64,000 bases of DNA from Neomegalonema perideroedes DSM 15528 (GTDB taxonomy: Bacteria; Pseudomonadota; Alphaproteobacteria; Rhodobacterales; Rhodobacteraceae). The notes under the pieces are model-generated. The model was not told where the DNA came from. It ran no database searches and saw only the letters and a list, made by a program, of their open reading frames with translations. Positions 53,698 through 62,838 of the stretch are shown here, in pieces. Position 1 is the stretch's first letter, and each line of letters begins with the position of its first letter. The DNA lies in NCBI RefSeq assembly GCF_000374145.1, contig NZ_KB893654.1, positions 1 through 64,000 on the forward strand, given 5' to 3'. A program made the translations under genes and the position numbers.

Positions 53698-55521
53698 TCA
53701 GCGCTTCCGGTTCCAGGAATCCAGAGACTTCAGCACCGCGTCGGCGGCTTTGCCGCGCCATTCCTCGGATTGGAGGCGTTTCAAATCCGCGTCATTGGAC
53801 ATGAAGCCCAGCTCCACCAGCACGGCGGGGGTGTCCGGGGCGCGCAGCACGACGTAATTCGCCGGACGCACCGCGCGGTTGACCACCGGGGCGATGGCGG
53901 CGAACTCGCGCATGATCTCGTCGGCGAACTCCTTGGAGAGGTTCCGCGTGGTGCGCCGCGCGAGGTCGATCAGCGTGCGGGCGATGTCGATGTCCTCGCG
54001 GGCGAGGATCACGCCGCCCACCGAGCCTGCGGCGTCCTTGTTCTGGATGATCTGCTCGAGGCGCTCGTTGGAGCCCTGTTCGGAGATCAGATAGGCCGTG
54101 GCGCCCGAGACTGCCGAATCGTCGAGCGAATCGGCGTGGACCGAGATCAGGATGTCGGCGTTGACCACGCGGGCGGCCTCCACGCGGTCCTCCAGCTCGA
54201 CGAAGCGGTCGCTGTTGCGGGTCATATGGACCTCGTAGCGTCCGCTGGCGACGAGCTTGTCGCGCAGCAGCTTGGCGAAATCCAGCACCACGTCTTTTTC
54301 GCGCACGCCGCTGCGCACCGCGCCGGGGTCTTTGCCGCCATGGCCCGGATCGAGCATGACGAGCATCTTCTTCGCCGGGGCGGGCGGAGGGACGGGCGCG
54401 GGCGCGGGGGTCGGCGGCGTCGCCATGGCGACCTGCTGGCCCTCCGGGCGCGAGAACAGCGTGTTCAGCGCCGAGACGTCGCCCAGAGAAGGCGCATAGG
54501 GCGATCCGGCGAGGCGGGTCTGGGATTTGCCGCGCGGGGCGGGCGTTTCGGCGTTGGCCTTGCGCACGGCGGCTTCGGCGCGGCGCTCGGTCTTGAGCGG
54601 GCCGGGCGGCGGGGCGGCGGGCGCGGGGGCCGCGACGACCGGAGCCGGAGCGGGCGGGGCGGTCTGGGGCGGCTGGACGGCGACGGGCGCGATGGTCGGG
54701 CGCAGCAGGCTGGGGCCTGCGGCTTCGCGCAGCCGGGCCAGACGCGCCTCCTCGGCGGCCTGAAGAGCCGCCATGCGGACGCGCTCCTCGATCAGGCGGC
54801 GCTGGGTGTCTTCGGCGAGACGGCGGCTCTCCTCCGCGAGGCGGCGGTTCTCCTCCGTCAGGCGGCGCATCTCCTCCTCGACCAGCCTTTGCGCGGCCAG
54901 AGCCGATTCGGCTTCGGCGGCCTTCGCTTCGGAATCTTCGGCCTTCTGGGCCTCGGGCTCTTCGGCGGGGGCGGCGGGCTGGGCCGGGCGGGGCGCTCCG
55001 ACCCGCGCGGGCGGGGCGGAGGGCGGCCCGGCGATCAGCGCGTTGGGCGGCTGGCTGCGGGTGGCGAGCGCGATGTCGAGGTAATGCGCCCTTCCGTCGG
55101 GGGCGGGGCGCAGATCATAGCCCAGAAGCTGCGCGGGCTCGGCGAGATCCAGCACCAGCCGCGAGACTCCCGGCACATGCGGCGCATAGCCGAAATTGCG
55201 GATCACGGGGCTGTCCACCGGCCCGGAGGTCTGGGGCAGGCCCCAGATCACTTCGGGCATGTCGATGATCAGCCGGTCCGGATTGGCCGTGGTGAAGACG
55301 CGCGGCGTCAGGGGCTGGTCCAGCTCCATGACGACATGCGCTCCGGCGGCGAAACTGTCGATGCGCACGGCCTTGACCGAAGGCGCAGCCCAAAGGGGCG
55401 TCGCCGACAGAAGGGCGAGGACGCAGAGGGCGAAAAGAAGCCTCGACGCCTTGAGAGGCGCGCCGAAAAGGGCTTTCCCGAGGCTCCGGCTCCGCCGTGA
55501 CGGGGGGCGGGTTCTCCACAT
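53698..55521 (-). CDS. amiC: N-acetylmuramoyl-L-alanine amidase AmiC-like
   Basis: 607 aa. AmiC cleaves the amide between glycan and stem peptide and splits septa. A signal segment (about 27-45, ends WAA) leads to the AMIN domain (about 48-150) that targets septal wall. A charged coiled coil (about 195-275) and an Ala/Pro linker follow. The Amidase_3 domain is about 388-605 with zinc ligands His in MLDPGHGGKD, Glu in REKDVV and His in ISVHAD, plus the catalytic Glu in LVELGFMSN. The extra coiled coil is notable. It starts the amiC - PBP1A - prfB run and is divergent from rne. Confidence 0.94.
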   Translation of the reverse strand: MWRTRPPSRRSRSLGKALFGAPLKASRLLFALCVLALLSATPLWAAPSVKAVRIDSFAAGAHVVMELDQPLTPRVFTTANPDRLIIDMPEVIWGLPQTSGPVDSPVIRNFGYAPHVPGVSRLVLDLAEPAQLLGYDLRPAPDGRAHYLDIALATRSQPPNALIAGPPSAPPARVGAPRPAQPAAPAEEPEAQKAEDSEAKAAEAESALAAQRLVEEEMRRLTEENRRLAEESRRLAEDTQRRLIEERVRMAALQAAEEARLARLREAAGPSLLRPTIAPVAVQPPQTAPPAPAPVVAAPAPAAPPPGPLKTERRAEAAVRKANAETPAPRGKSQTRLAGSPYAPSLGDVSALNTLFSRPEGQQVAMATPPTPAPAPVPPPAPAKKMLVMLDPGHGGKDPGAVRSGVREKDVVLDFAKLLRDKLVASGRYEVHMTRNSDRFVELEDRVEAARVVNADILISVHADSLDDSAVSGATAYLISEQGSNERLEQIIQNKDAAGSVGGVILAREDIDIARTLIDLARRTTRNLSKEFADEIMREFAAIAPVVNRAVRPANYVVLRAPDTPAVLVELGFMSNDADLKRLQSEEWRGKAADAVLKSLDSWNRKR

Positions 55522-56121
55522 GCTGCTCGATCCTGATCTTCAGCCTTGTCTCGCCGGAAAGCGGAAAGGCTTTTTTCGGTCCTTGTATCATATCTCCGCG
55601 CCAACCGAAAAAACATTTGGCGCGAGGGGCGGGGCGCGTCTAGTATGACGGCGCGCGGCTCTGGAGCGGGATCCGGCGGAGGGACTCCGCCTTCGAATGC
55701 TTCAGCGCCGAGGCCTCCCCCCAAGAGAATTATCTCCGGCGGGATCCGTATGATTTTTGCGTCCTTACGATTAAGCCCGAGTTTATCGTAAAGGCGCGCG
55801 CGCTCAAAAAGGTCCGTCGGGATGGTTTGAGCGCTCTCCCATACGGCCGCCCCTCGCGGCGGCCGATCCGCGCGACCTGACGCCGAGAGGCGGAAGATTT
55901 AACCATATAAAGCCCTAAGAGTCAGGTTTTGCTTCATATTCTTCAGGCGGAGCGCTTCAGGCGGAGGACAAGCGGGCCCAAGAGGGCCGCCTCCGAGCCT
56001 GTCGCCTCCGACCGCAGCAACAAATCAGAAAGGCGGCGGCGCGCGAAGGCGGCGCCTGCGGACCCGGCGGCGCGATCCGACCGGGCCGTCAGCCCTTGCG
56101 CGCGCCCCGGTCGGCGCATCC
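55522..56121. other. 600-bp amiC / rne intergenic region
   Basis: No gene seen. It probably holds both promoters and a long rne leader. Visible elements are an AT-rich palindrome (TTACGAT at 55765-55771 with ATCGTAA at 55785-55791) and a GC hairpin (CGGCCGCC 55844-55851 with GGCGGCCG 55858-55865). RNase E genes in other bacteria regulate their own mRNA through a long 5' leader, so this may be similar. Confidence 0.5.
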
Positions 56122-59100
56122 ATGCCCAGAAAAATGCTCATCGACGCGAGCCACCCGGAGGAGACCCGGGTCGTCGTCGTGGACGGCCAGCGGGTCGATC
56201 AGTTTGACTTCGAGACCGTCACCAAGAAACAAATCGCCGGAAACGTCTATCTCGCGCGCGTGACGCGGGTCGAGCCCTCGTTGCAGGCGGCCTTCGTGGA
56301 ATATGGCGGGAACCGGCACGGCTTCCTGCCCTTCAGCGAAATCCATCCGGATTACTATCAGATTCCCCACGCCGACCGGGCCGCCCTGCTCGCCGACGCC
56401 GCCCGCGCTTATCAGGAGGAGGCCGAGGAGCGCCCCGCCCGGGAAAGCCGGAACGGCCGCGGCCGCAACGCTGAAAAAAGCGGCGAGCGCAAAGGCGGCC
56501 GCGACGGGTCGTCGCGGCGCGAGGCCGAGCCTCTCGAAGCCGGAGCGGCGGACGCCGTCTCCGGAGAGGGCGATTCGGGGCGTCGGGAGGAATCCCGGCG
56601 CGAGGACTCCAAGAACGACGGCGGACGCCGGGGCAGGGGCCGGGGCCGGGGGCGCGACCGCCGCCGGAACGATTCCCGGGGCGGCTGGGTCGAGGTGCCG
56701 GAACGCGAAGTCGTTCTGGAGGACGGGACCACGGCGCGTCTGCTGCGCCTTGAGCGCCGCGGCCAGTCCGAGGCCCAGTCCCGGATTCAGGAAGAGTCCT
56801 CCGCCGGAGAGGCCGCTCAAGAGGCGATTCTGGAGGACGGCTCCGTCGCGCGGCTGATCGAGCCCCAGACCGAAGCTCAGCCCGAGTCCCCGGACGAAGC
56901 GGAGCGCAAGGGTCCGGCCAAGGCCATGGCCGCCTCTCCGGACGATTCCGCCAGCGGCGAAGCTTCGGGCGGGCGCCGGGCGCGGTATCTGCGTCGTCGC
57001 CGGCGTCCGGGCGAGGGCAAGCCCCGCGAGAAGGCCGCCTCCGAGGCGCTCGCCGCCGAAGAAGGCGCGCCGGAGGACGAAGAGGCCGAGGCCTCCGGGA
57101 TCGGGGCGGGCGCCGAGGATCAGGGCGATCAGGGCGATTCCGACAACGGCGAGGCCTTCGAGGTCGAGAACGTCGGTCAGGAGGATTCCCGCGAAGAAGC
57201 CGAGGGCGCTTCGCCGCGCCGCTTCCCGCGCGGCCGCTATAAGATCCAGGAAGTCATCAAGAAGCGCCAGATTCTGCTGGTGCAGGTGGTGAAGGAGGAG
57301 CGCGGCACCAAAGGCGCGGCCCTCACGACCTATGTTTCGCTGGCGGGCCGCTATTGCGTGCTCATGCCGAACACGGCGCGCGGCGGCGGCATCAGCCGCA
57401 AGATCACCGAGACCGCCGACCGCAAGCGTCTGAAGGAAGCCGCCGAGGAGCTGGACGTGCCCAAGGGCATGGGCCTCATCGTGCGCACCGCCGGCGCCGA
57501 CCGCACCAAGGCCGAGATCAAACGCGATTACGATTATCTGATCCGCCAATGGACCGCCGTCCGCGATCTGACTCTGGCTTCGGTCGCGCCGAAGCTGGTC
57601 TATGAAGAGGGCGACCTCATCAAGCGGAGCATCCGCGACCTCTATTCCCGCGACATCGAAGAAATCGTCGTCGAGGGCGAGGACGGATATCGCGAAGCCA
57701 AAGACTTCATGAAGATGCTCACGCCTTCGCATGCGAAGAACGTGAAGCCCTATCGCGACGACGTGCCGCTCTTCATCCGCCATCAGGTCGAGAGCCAGCT
57801 GACGGCCATGTTCAACCCCATCGTGCAATTGCGCTCGGGGGGCTACATCGTCATCAACATCACCGAGGCGCTGGTCGCCGTCGACGTGAATTCCGGCCGC
57901 TCGACCCGCGAATACTCCATTGAGGACACGGCGCTCAAAACCAACCTCGAAGCCGCCGAGGAGCTGGCGCGCCAGATGCGCCTGCGCGACCTCGCGGGGC
58001 TGATCGTCATCGACTTCATCGACATGGACGATCCGCGCAACGACCGCGCCGTGGAGCGCAAGCTCAAGGACTGCCTCAAGAACGACCGCGCGCGGATGCA
58101 GATCGGGCGCATCTCGAATTTCGGCCTGCTGGAGATGTCGCGTCAGCGGCTGCGTCCCGGCATGCTGGAGGCCTCGACCAAGCCCTGTCCGCATTGTCAG
58201 GGCGTGGGGCATGTGCGCTCCGACGAATCTCTGGCGCTCTCCATCTTGCGCGAGGCCGAAGAGGCGGGCGTGCGCGAGCCGGGCGTGGGCATGAAGATCG
58301 CCGCGCCGGTCTCCATCGCGAACTACCTCATCAACCATAAGCGCGAGCGCCTGCTCAGCCTTGAGAAGCGCTATGCTCTGGCGGTCTACGTCGAGGGCGA
58401 TCCGAGCCTGCCGCCCTCCGAGCATCGCTTCGAGCGCTTCCTGATGACCGCCGTGGCCCGCGCCGAATCCGGCCCGGTCGGGATCGACTCCAGCTTCGCC
58501 GACGCCGAAGAGGAGGAGATCGAGGCCCGCGCCGAGCCGCGCCGCATCGAGATCGAGGCGCCGCGCCGGTCTTCCGGCCCGCGCCCCGCCGAGGAGGCCG
58601 AAGAGGTCGAGGAGGCTTCCGCCTCTGAGGCCGAAGCGCGTCCCGAGTCGAGCCCCGAGCCGCGCCCCGAACCGCGCGAAGAGCGCGGGGGAGGCCGTCG
58701 CGGCCGCAACGAGCGCAGGCCGCGGCAGGAGCGCGCTCCTGAGCCCCGCGCCGCCGATCCTCTGCCGGTGATCGATCTGGGGGCGAGCGAGAACGCGGAA
58801 TCGATCCTCGCGCCGGAGTTCCCGACGCCCTCCGCGCCCGAATCCGGCTCCGGCGAAGGCCGGGGACGTCGCGGCCGCGGCAAGGGCGGACGTCGGGGCG
58901 AGGAGCGCAGGCCCTTCTGCGAGGAGGCCGCTCCGGCGGTCGAGCCCGAGGCCGCCGCCGAAGCCGCCGCAGAGTCCGCCGCGGAGCCCGCCGGACAGGA
59001 CTTCAGCCGCGAGGCCGCCGCGGCCTTGCTGAGCCGTCCCGACGCGCTGGATCTGGCCGCCGGGAAGCTCTTCGCGGAGGCGAGCGCCGAGGCTGCGGCC

Positions 59101-59367
59101 CCCGAGGCTCCTGCTCAGGCCCCCGCTCCGGCTGAGGCCGAAACGGCGGAGCCCGCTCCGGCGCCCAAGCCCGCCAAGCGCGCCCCGCGCGGCAAAAAAC
59201 CGGCGGCGCCTGAGGCGGCTCCTGAGACGGCGGCCCTCGCCGCCGTGGAGCCCGAGGCGGCGCCCGCCGCGCCTCCCGCCTCAGAACCGGCCCCTGCGCC
59301 CGCGCCCGCGCCGGAGGAGGCCAAGCCCGCCCGGCCGAAGCGCAGCGGCTGGTGGTCGCGCGGCTGA
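56122..59367 (+). CDS. rne: Ribonuclease E
   Basis: 1081 aa. RNase E starts decay of most mRNA and processes rRNA and tRNA. The S1 domain begins at about 38 (IAGNVYLARVTRVEPSLQAAF) but is interrupted by a charged, disordered insert from about 100 to 370, then resumes at RYKIQEVIKKRQILLVQV. The catalytic DNase-I-like region carries VAVDVNSGRSTRE (about 586) and IDFIDMDD; the zinc link is CPHCQG (about 688-693). The C-terminal 290 residues are disordered with Arg- and Ala/Pro-rich stretches, where degradosome partners usually bind. The insert occurs in many alphaproteobacteria; here it is about 270 residues. Confidence 0.96.
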   Translation: MPRKMLIDASHPEETRVVVVDGQRVDQFDFETVTKKQIAGNVYLARVTRVEPSLQAAFVEYGGNRHGFLPFSEIHPDYYQIPHADRAALLADAARAYQEEAEERPARESRNGRGRNAEKSGERKGGRDGSSRREAEPLEAGAADAVSGEGDSGRREESRREDSKNDGGRRGRGRGRGRDRRRNDSRGGWVEVPEREVVLEDGTTARLLRLERRGQSEAQSRIQEESSAGEAAQEAILEDGSVARLIEPQTEAQPESPDEAERKGPAKAMAASPDDSASGEASGGRRARYLRRRRRPGEGKPREKAASEALAAEEGAPEDEEAEASGIGAGAEDQGDQGDSDNGEAFEVENVGQEDSREEAEGASPRRFPRGRYKIQEVIKKRQILLVQVVKEERGTKGAALTTYVSLAGRYCVLMPNTARGGGISRKITETADRKRLKEAAEELDVPKGMGLIVRTAGADRTKAEIKRDYDYLIRQWTAVRDLTLASVAPKLVYEEGDLIKRSIRDLYSRDIEEIVVEGEDGYREAKDFMKMLTPSHAKNVKPYRDDVPLFIRHQVESQLTAMFNPIVQLRSGGYIVINITEALVAVDVNSGRSTREYSIEDTALKTNLEAAEELARQMRLRDLAGLIVIDFIDMDDPRNDRAVERKLKDCLKNDRARMQIGRISNFGLLEMSRQRLRPGMLEASTKPCPHCQGVGHVRSDESLALSILREAEEAGVREPGVGMKIAAPVSIANYLINHKRERLLSLEKRYALAVYVEGDPSLPPSEHRFERFLMTAVARAESGPVGIDSSFADAEEEEIEARAEPRRIEIEAPRRSSGPRPAEEAEEVEEASASEAEARPESSPEPRPEPREERGGGRRGRNERRPRQERAPEPRAADPLPVIDLGASENAESILAPEFPTPSAPESGSGEGRGRRGRGKGGRRGEERRPFCEEAAPAVEPEAAAEAAAESAAEPAGQDFSREAAAALLSRPDALDLAAGKLFAEASAEAAAPEAPAQAPAPAEAETAEPAPAPKPAKRAPRGKKPAAPEAAPETAALAAVEPEAAPAAPPASEPAPAPAPAPEEAKPARPKRSGWWSRG

Positions 59368-59384
59368 TCCGCCGATCGGATGGG

Positions 59385-59413
59385 AAGGCCCGCTCCTCGC
59401 CGGAGCGGGCCTT
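59385..59413 (+). terminator. Intrinsic terminator after rne
   Basis: AAGGCCCGCTCC (59385-59396) pairs perfectly with GGAGCGGGCCTT (59402-59413). The T-run is short. Confidence 0.8.
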
Positions 59414-59455
59414 TGTCGTCGAGAACATCGGGCCCGGCTCCCTTGACGCCCCCGC

Positions 59456-59484
59456 TTGACGCCGAAGGAGCGGAGTCTTAGCTT
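59456..59484 (+). promoter_or_regulatory. Putative metZ promoter
   Basis: TTGACG (59456-59461) and TAGCTT (59479-59484) are spaced by 17 bases. The start would be near 59491, just upstream of the SAM-II riboswitch. Confidence 0.6.
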
Positions 59485-59504
59485 GCCGGTCGCGCGGGTT
59501 CCTC

Positions 59505-59566
59505 GCGCGGCGGCGATTTGATCGACCGGATTGCGGGCCGCCTCACCAAACCCGCTAAAAGGTTGG
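59505..59566 (+). promoter_or_regulatory. SAM-II riboswitch upstream of metZ
   Basis: The element fits the SAM-II (metA) consensus. P1 is GGCGGC (59509-59514) with GCCGCC (59537-59542). The loop starts with the conserved GATTTG (59515-59520). The pseudoknot pairs GCGGG (59533-59537) with CCCGC (59551-59555) and GACC with GGTT (59561-59564). The conserved GCTAAAA follows at 59554-59560. SAM binding would shut off metZ expression. Confidence 0.88.
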
Positions 59567-59618
59567 AGCGCGTCTCCTGTCCCGCCGGTCTCTGGCTATC
59601 GCAGGGAGTCCCGCCGCC

Positions 59619-60824
59619 ATGACCCAAGATCCGACAGATTCGAAACCCGCCCGCTCCGGCTGGCGGACCCGCACTTTGCTGACCCATGAGGGAATCCGCC
59701 GCAGCCAGTTCGGCGAGCTCTCCGAGGCGATCTTCCTGACCCAAGCCTTCGCCTATCCCTCCGCCGAGGCCGCCGAGGCGCGCTTCACCGGCGAGGATCC
59801 CGGCTTCATCTACGCCCGCTACGGCAATCCGACCGTGGCCATGTTCGAGGATCGTCTGGCGGCGCTCGAAGGCGCGGAGGCCTGTTTCGCCACGGCTTCG
59901 GGCATGGCGGCGGTCAGCGCGGCGATCTTGAGCCAAGTTCAGGCCGGGGACCGGGTGGTGGCTTCGAAGGCGCTCTTCGGCTCCTGCCTTTACATTCTGG
60001 AGAATCTGCTCCCGCGCTATGGCGTGGAGACGATCTTCGTGGACGGCGCCGATCTCGACGCCTGGCGCGCGGCCTTCAAAGGCGGCGCCCGCACGGCCTT
60101 CATCGAGACTCCCGCCAATCCGACCCTCGACCTCGTGGATATTCGCGCCGTTTCGGCCCTCGCCCATGAGGCGGGCGCGACGCTCATCGTGGACAACGCC
60201 TTCGCCTCGCCGATTTTTCAGCATCCGCTGAGGCTCGGGGCGGACGTCGTGGTCTATTCCGCCACCAAGCATATCGACGGCCAAGGCCGCGTGCTCGGCG
60301 GGGCGGTGCTCGGAACCACGAAATTCATCCGCGAGACCCTCGAACCCTTCATCAAACATACGGGCGGCGCGCTGAATCCCTTCTCGGCTTGGCTGCTGCT
60401 CAAGAGCCTTGAGACGCTGGACCTGCGCGTGCGGGCTCAGGCCGAGGCCGCGGCGCTTTTGGCCGAGGCTCTGGCGGGAAGTCCGAAGCTGACCAAGCTG
60501 GTCTATCCGGGCCGCGCGGATCATCCGCATCACGCGGTGGCCAAGGCCCAGATGGAGGGCGGCGGCACCATGCTCTCGGTCGAGGTCGCGGATCAGGCGG
60601 CGGCTTTCCGCGTGATGAACGCTCTGCGGATCTTCACGATCTCGAATAATCTCGGCGACGCCAAATCCATCGTGACTCATCCGGCCACCACCACCCATCA
60701 GCGCCTGACGCCTGAAAAGCGCGCGGAGCTGGGGGTTTCGCCGGGGCTTCTACGCCTTTCGGCGGGGCTTGAGGATCCCGAGGATCTGGTGGAGGATTTC
60801 CAGACGGCGTTGAAGGCCGTCTGA
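59619..60824 (+). CDS. metZ: O-succinylhomoserine sulfhydrylase
   Basis: 401 aa, Cys/Met-metabolism PLP family. MetZ makes homocysteine from O-succinylhomoserine and sulfide. The PLP lysine is in VVYSATKHIDGQGRVLGG; TASGMAAVSAAI, NPTVAMFEDRLAALEGAE and TLIVDNAFASP are intact. AGGGAG stands upstream of the ATG. Its leader holds a SAM-II riboswitch, which supports a role in methionine synthesis. Confidence 0.95.
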   Translation: MTQDPTDSKPARSGWRTRTLLTHEGIRRSQFGELSEAIFLTQAFAYPSAEAAEARFTGEDPGFIYARYGNPTVAMFEDRLAALEGAEACFATASGMAAVSAAILSQVQAGDRVVASKALFGSCLYILENLLPRYGVETIFVDGADLDAWRAAFKGGARTAFIETPANPTLDLVDIRAVSALAHEAGATLIVDNAFASPIFQHPLRLGADVVVYSATKHIDGQGRVLGGAVLGTTKFIRETLEPFIKHTGGALNPFSAWLLLKSLETLDLRVRAQAEAAALLAEALAGSPKLTKLVYPGRADHPHHAVAKAQMEGGGTMLSVEVADQAAAFRVMNALRIFTISNNLGDAKSIVTHPATTTHQRLTPEKRAELGVSPGLLRLSAGLEDPEDLVEDFQTALKAV

Positions 60825-60851
60825 CCACTGAACATATGGGGAGAGCGGCGG

Positions 60852-62834
60852 ATGAGCTTCCGGACTGCGGCGATCGGTTTGAGCGCGAGTCTGGCCGCTT
60901 TGGCCGCTTCTCCGGCTTTCGCCTGCGCCCCGAGCTTCTTCACGCCGCCGCTCGCGCTTTCGGAGCGTTTCGCGGAAGGCTCCTGGCTGGCTGAGGCCGA
61001 AGTCCTCGGCTTCGAGAAGCGCCCGAGCGGCTTTCTCCATGGCGACGAGGCGGGCGCGCCCATGCGGCGGGCCGTCCTGCGGATCGACGGCGCGCTTTGG
61101 GGCGCGCCGCCCGAGCGGCTGACCATCCGGCAATGGGACGAGGAATTCCCCAATTATTGGATCTGCATGCGCTATGAGCCGAGCTTCTGCCCCGAGGCGA
61201 AGACCGGCGACAAGCTGTTGATCCTCGGCGGACCCGGCCCGGAGGGGAAGGGCGAAAGCCTCGAATGCCTGACGGAGGCGGCCGACGGAGAAGACGCCGG
61301 GAAGGCTCAGGCCCTCCGCGCTTTGGCGACGGAGGCTCAGGCGCGGATCGCGGCTCTGCGCGCGACGGCCAAACAGGCGGCGCAGGGGCCGGAAGGCTAC
61401 GCCGCCGCCATGGCCCTCGCCGAGGCTCTGGCGGAATACGGCGACCACGCCGCCGCGGACGCCGCCTTTCGCGCGGCGGCGGCGCTGGATCCTCCGCGCC
61501 CGGACGCATGGCTGCGTCTGGCGCGCCATCGTCTGGAGGGCGGAAGCGGCGTGCATCGCGTTCCGGCCCGGCCCGAGGATCTGGAGGCGGGCGTCGCGGC
61601 GCTGGAGGAATATTTCGCGCGGCATGGCGAACATCCGCGTGTGAGGCGGGTCCGGGACGATCTGGCTCTGGCGCGGGGCGAGGCTCTGGATCTCGCGCGG
61701 ACGGATCTGCGGGGCCTCTCGACGGCTCTGGTGGGGGCGGCCGGGCCGATTCCGCTGCGGGGCGCGCCGCCGGGGCTCGACGCCTCGCGCAGCCGCGCCG
61801 CCTTCGACGCCGTGGAGGCCGATCTGACCGGCGCCAATCTGCGCGAGGCCGATCTCGAAGGCGGGGATTTCTCCAAGGCGATCCTGCGGCGCGCGGATCT
61901 CGCCGAGGCCAAGGCGCTGAGCGTCTCCTTCCGGGGGGCGGATCTGCGGGAGGCGGATTTCGCCTACGCCAAGCTGAGCGGCGCCGATTTCAGCGGCGCG
62001 GATCTGCGGGGGACTTCGCTGGTCTTCGCCGATCTGCGGGGCGCGGATCTCAAGGGCGCGGATCTGACCGGAGCCTTCGCGCCGGGCGCCTTGTTCTTCG
62101 GCGCGCGGCTGGCGGGGGCGCGCTTAGAGCTGCGCGATTCCGAGAATCCCATGATCGACCTCGCGGGCGCCTTCTCCGATTGCGCCACGGTCTTGCCGGA
62201 GGGGCTCGGGCGCGGGCTGATCCCTCTGGAGCGCAGATGCGGCGAAGAGGAGCGGATCGCCGACCTCTCCGGGCTGGAGACTCTCGACGATTCGCCGGAA
62301 TCCCTGCTTTTGCTGGAGAATCTCGACCTGAGAGACGCGAATTTCGAGGGCGCGGGCCGCATCGGGCGCATCGAGGCGCGGATCGCGGGGGCGGATCTCT
62401 CCGGCGCGGACTTCACGCAGGCGCGGGTCTATCTCTTTTGGGGCGCGCAGCCCCGGGGGCGGGCGAAGCTCGCGGGGGCGAAGTTCCGCGAGGCCGAACT
62501 GGTGCTGAATCTCCCCGGCGCGGATCTCTCCGGCGCGGATTTCACCGGCGCCCATGTGGCGGGGCTGAAGAAGAATTACGAGCTCAAAGGCGCGAAATTC
62601 TCCGGCGCGACGCTGGATTTCGCCTCGCCCGGCTATGCGGATCCGGCGGATCTGGCGGGCGTGCTCGATAAGCTGGAGCTTTGGGAGGCCGATCTCTCGG
62701 GCGTGAGCGTCGCCTGCGGCCCGAGCGCCCGCCCGGCGGAGCGCAAGCTCTGGGCCGAGCTCGCGCCGCGCCTCGAAGCGGCGGGCGCGCGTCCGACCCC
62801 CGCCTGCGCTCAGGCTTTGGCGGCGGGGCCTTAA
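60852..62834 (+). CDS. Exported pentapeptide-repeat protein with NTR-like N-terminal domain
   Basis: 660 aa. A signal peptide (1-24, ends AFA) would expose Cys25 as the mature N-terminus. The next 130 residues (ACAPSF, SWLAEAEVLGFEKR, GDKLLILGG) resemble the netrin/TIMP-like fold seen in secreted bacterial proteins, which also begin with Cys. A helical, TPR-like part (about 165-285) follows. Two pentapeptide-repeat blocks (about 322-426 and 491-586; ADLTGANLREADL, ADLRGADLKGADL, GADLSGADF) form beta-helix coils, split by a Cys-containing segment. No enzyme motif. GGGGAG precedes the ATG. The assembly of domains is the main point; function unknown. Confidence 0.82.
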   Translation: MSFRTAAIGLSASLAALAASPAFACAPSFFTPPLALSERFAEGSWLAEAEVLGFEKRPSGFLHGDEAGAPMRRAVLRIDGALWGAPPERLTIRQWDEEFPNYWICMRYEPSFCPEAKTGDKLLILGGPGPEGKGESLECLTEAADGEDAGKAQALRALATEAQARIAALRATAKQAAQGPEGYAAAMALAEALAEYGDHAAADAAFRAAAALDPPRPDAWLRLARHRLEGGSGVHRVPARPEDLEAGVAALEEYFARHGEHPRVRRVRDDLALARGEALDLARTDLRGLSTALVGAAGPIPLRGAPPGLDASRSRAAFDAVEADLTGANLREADLEGGDFSKAILRRADLAEAKALSVSFRGADLREADFAYAKLSGADFSGADLRGTSLVFADLRGADLKGADLTGAFAPGALFFGARLAGARLELRDSENPMIDLAGAFSDCATVLPEGLGRGLIPLERRCGEEERIADLSGLETLDDSPESLLLLENLDLRDANFEGAGRIGRIEARIAGADLSGADFTQARVYLFWGAQPRGRAKLAGAKFREAELVLNLPGADLSGADFTGAHVAGLKKNYELKGAKFSGATLDFASPGYADPADLAGVLDKLELWEADLSGVSVACGPSARPAERKLWAELAPRLEAAGARPTPACAQALAAGP

Positions 62835-62838
62835 GCTC

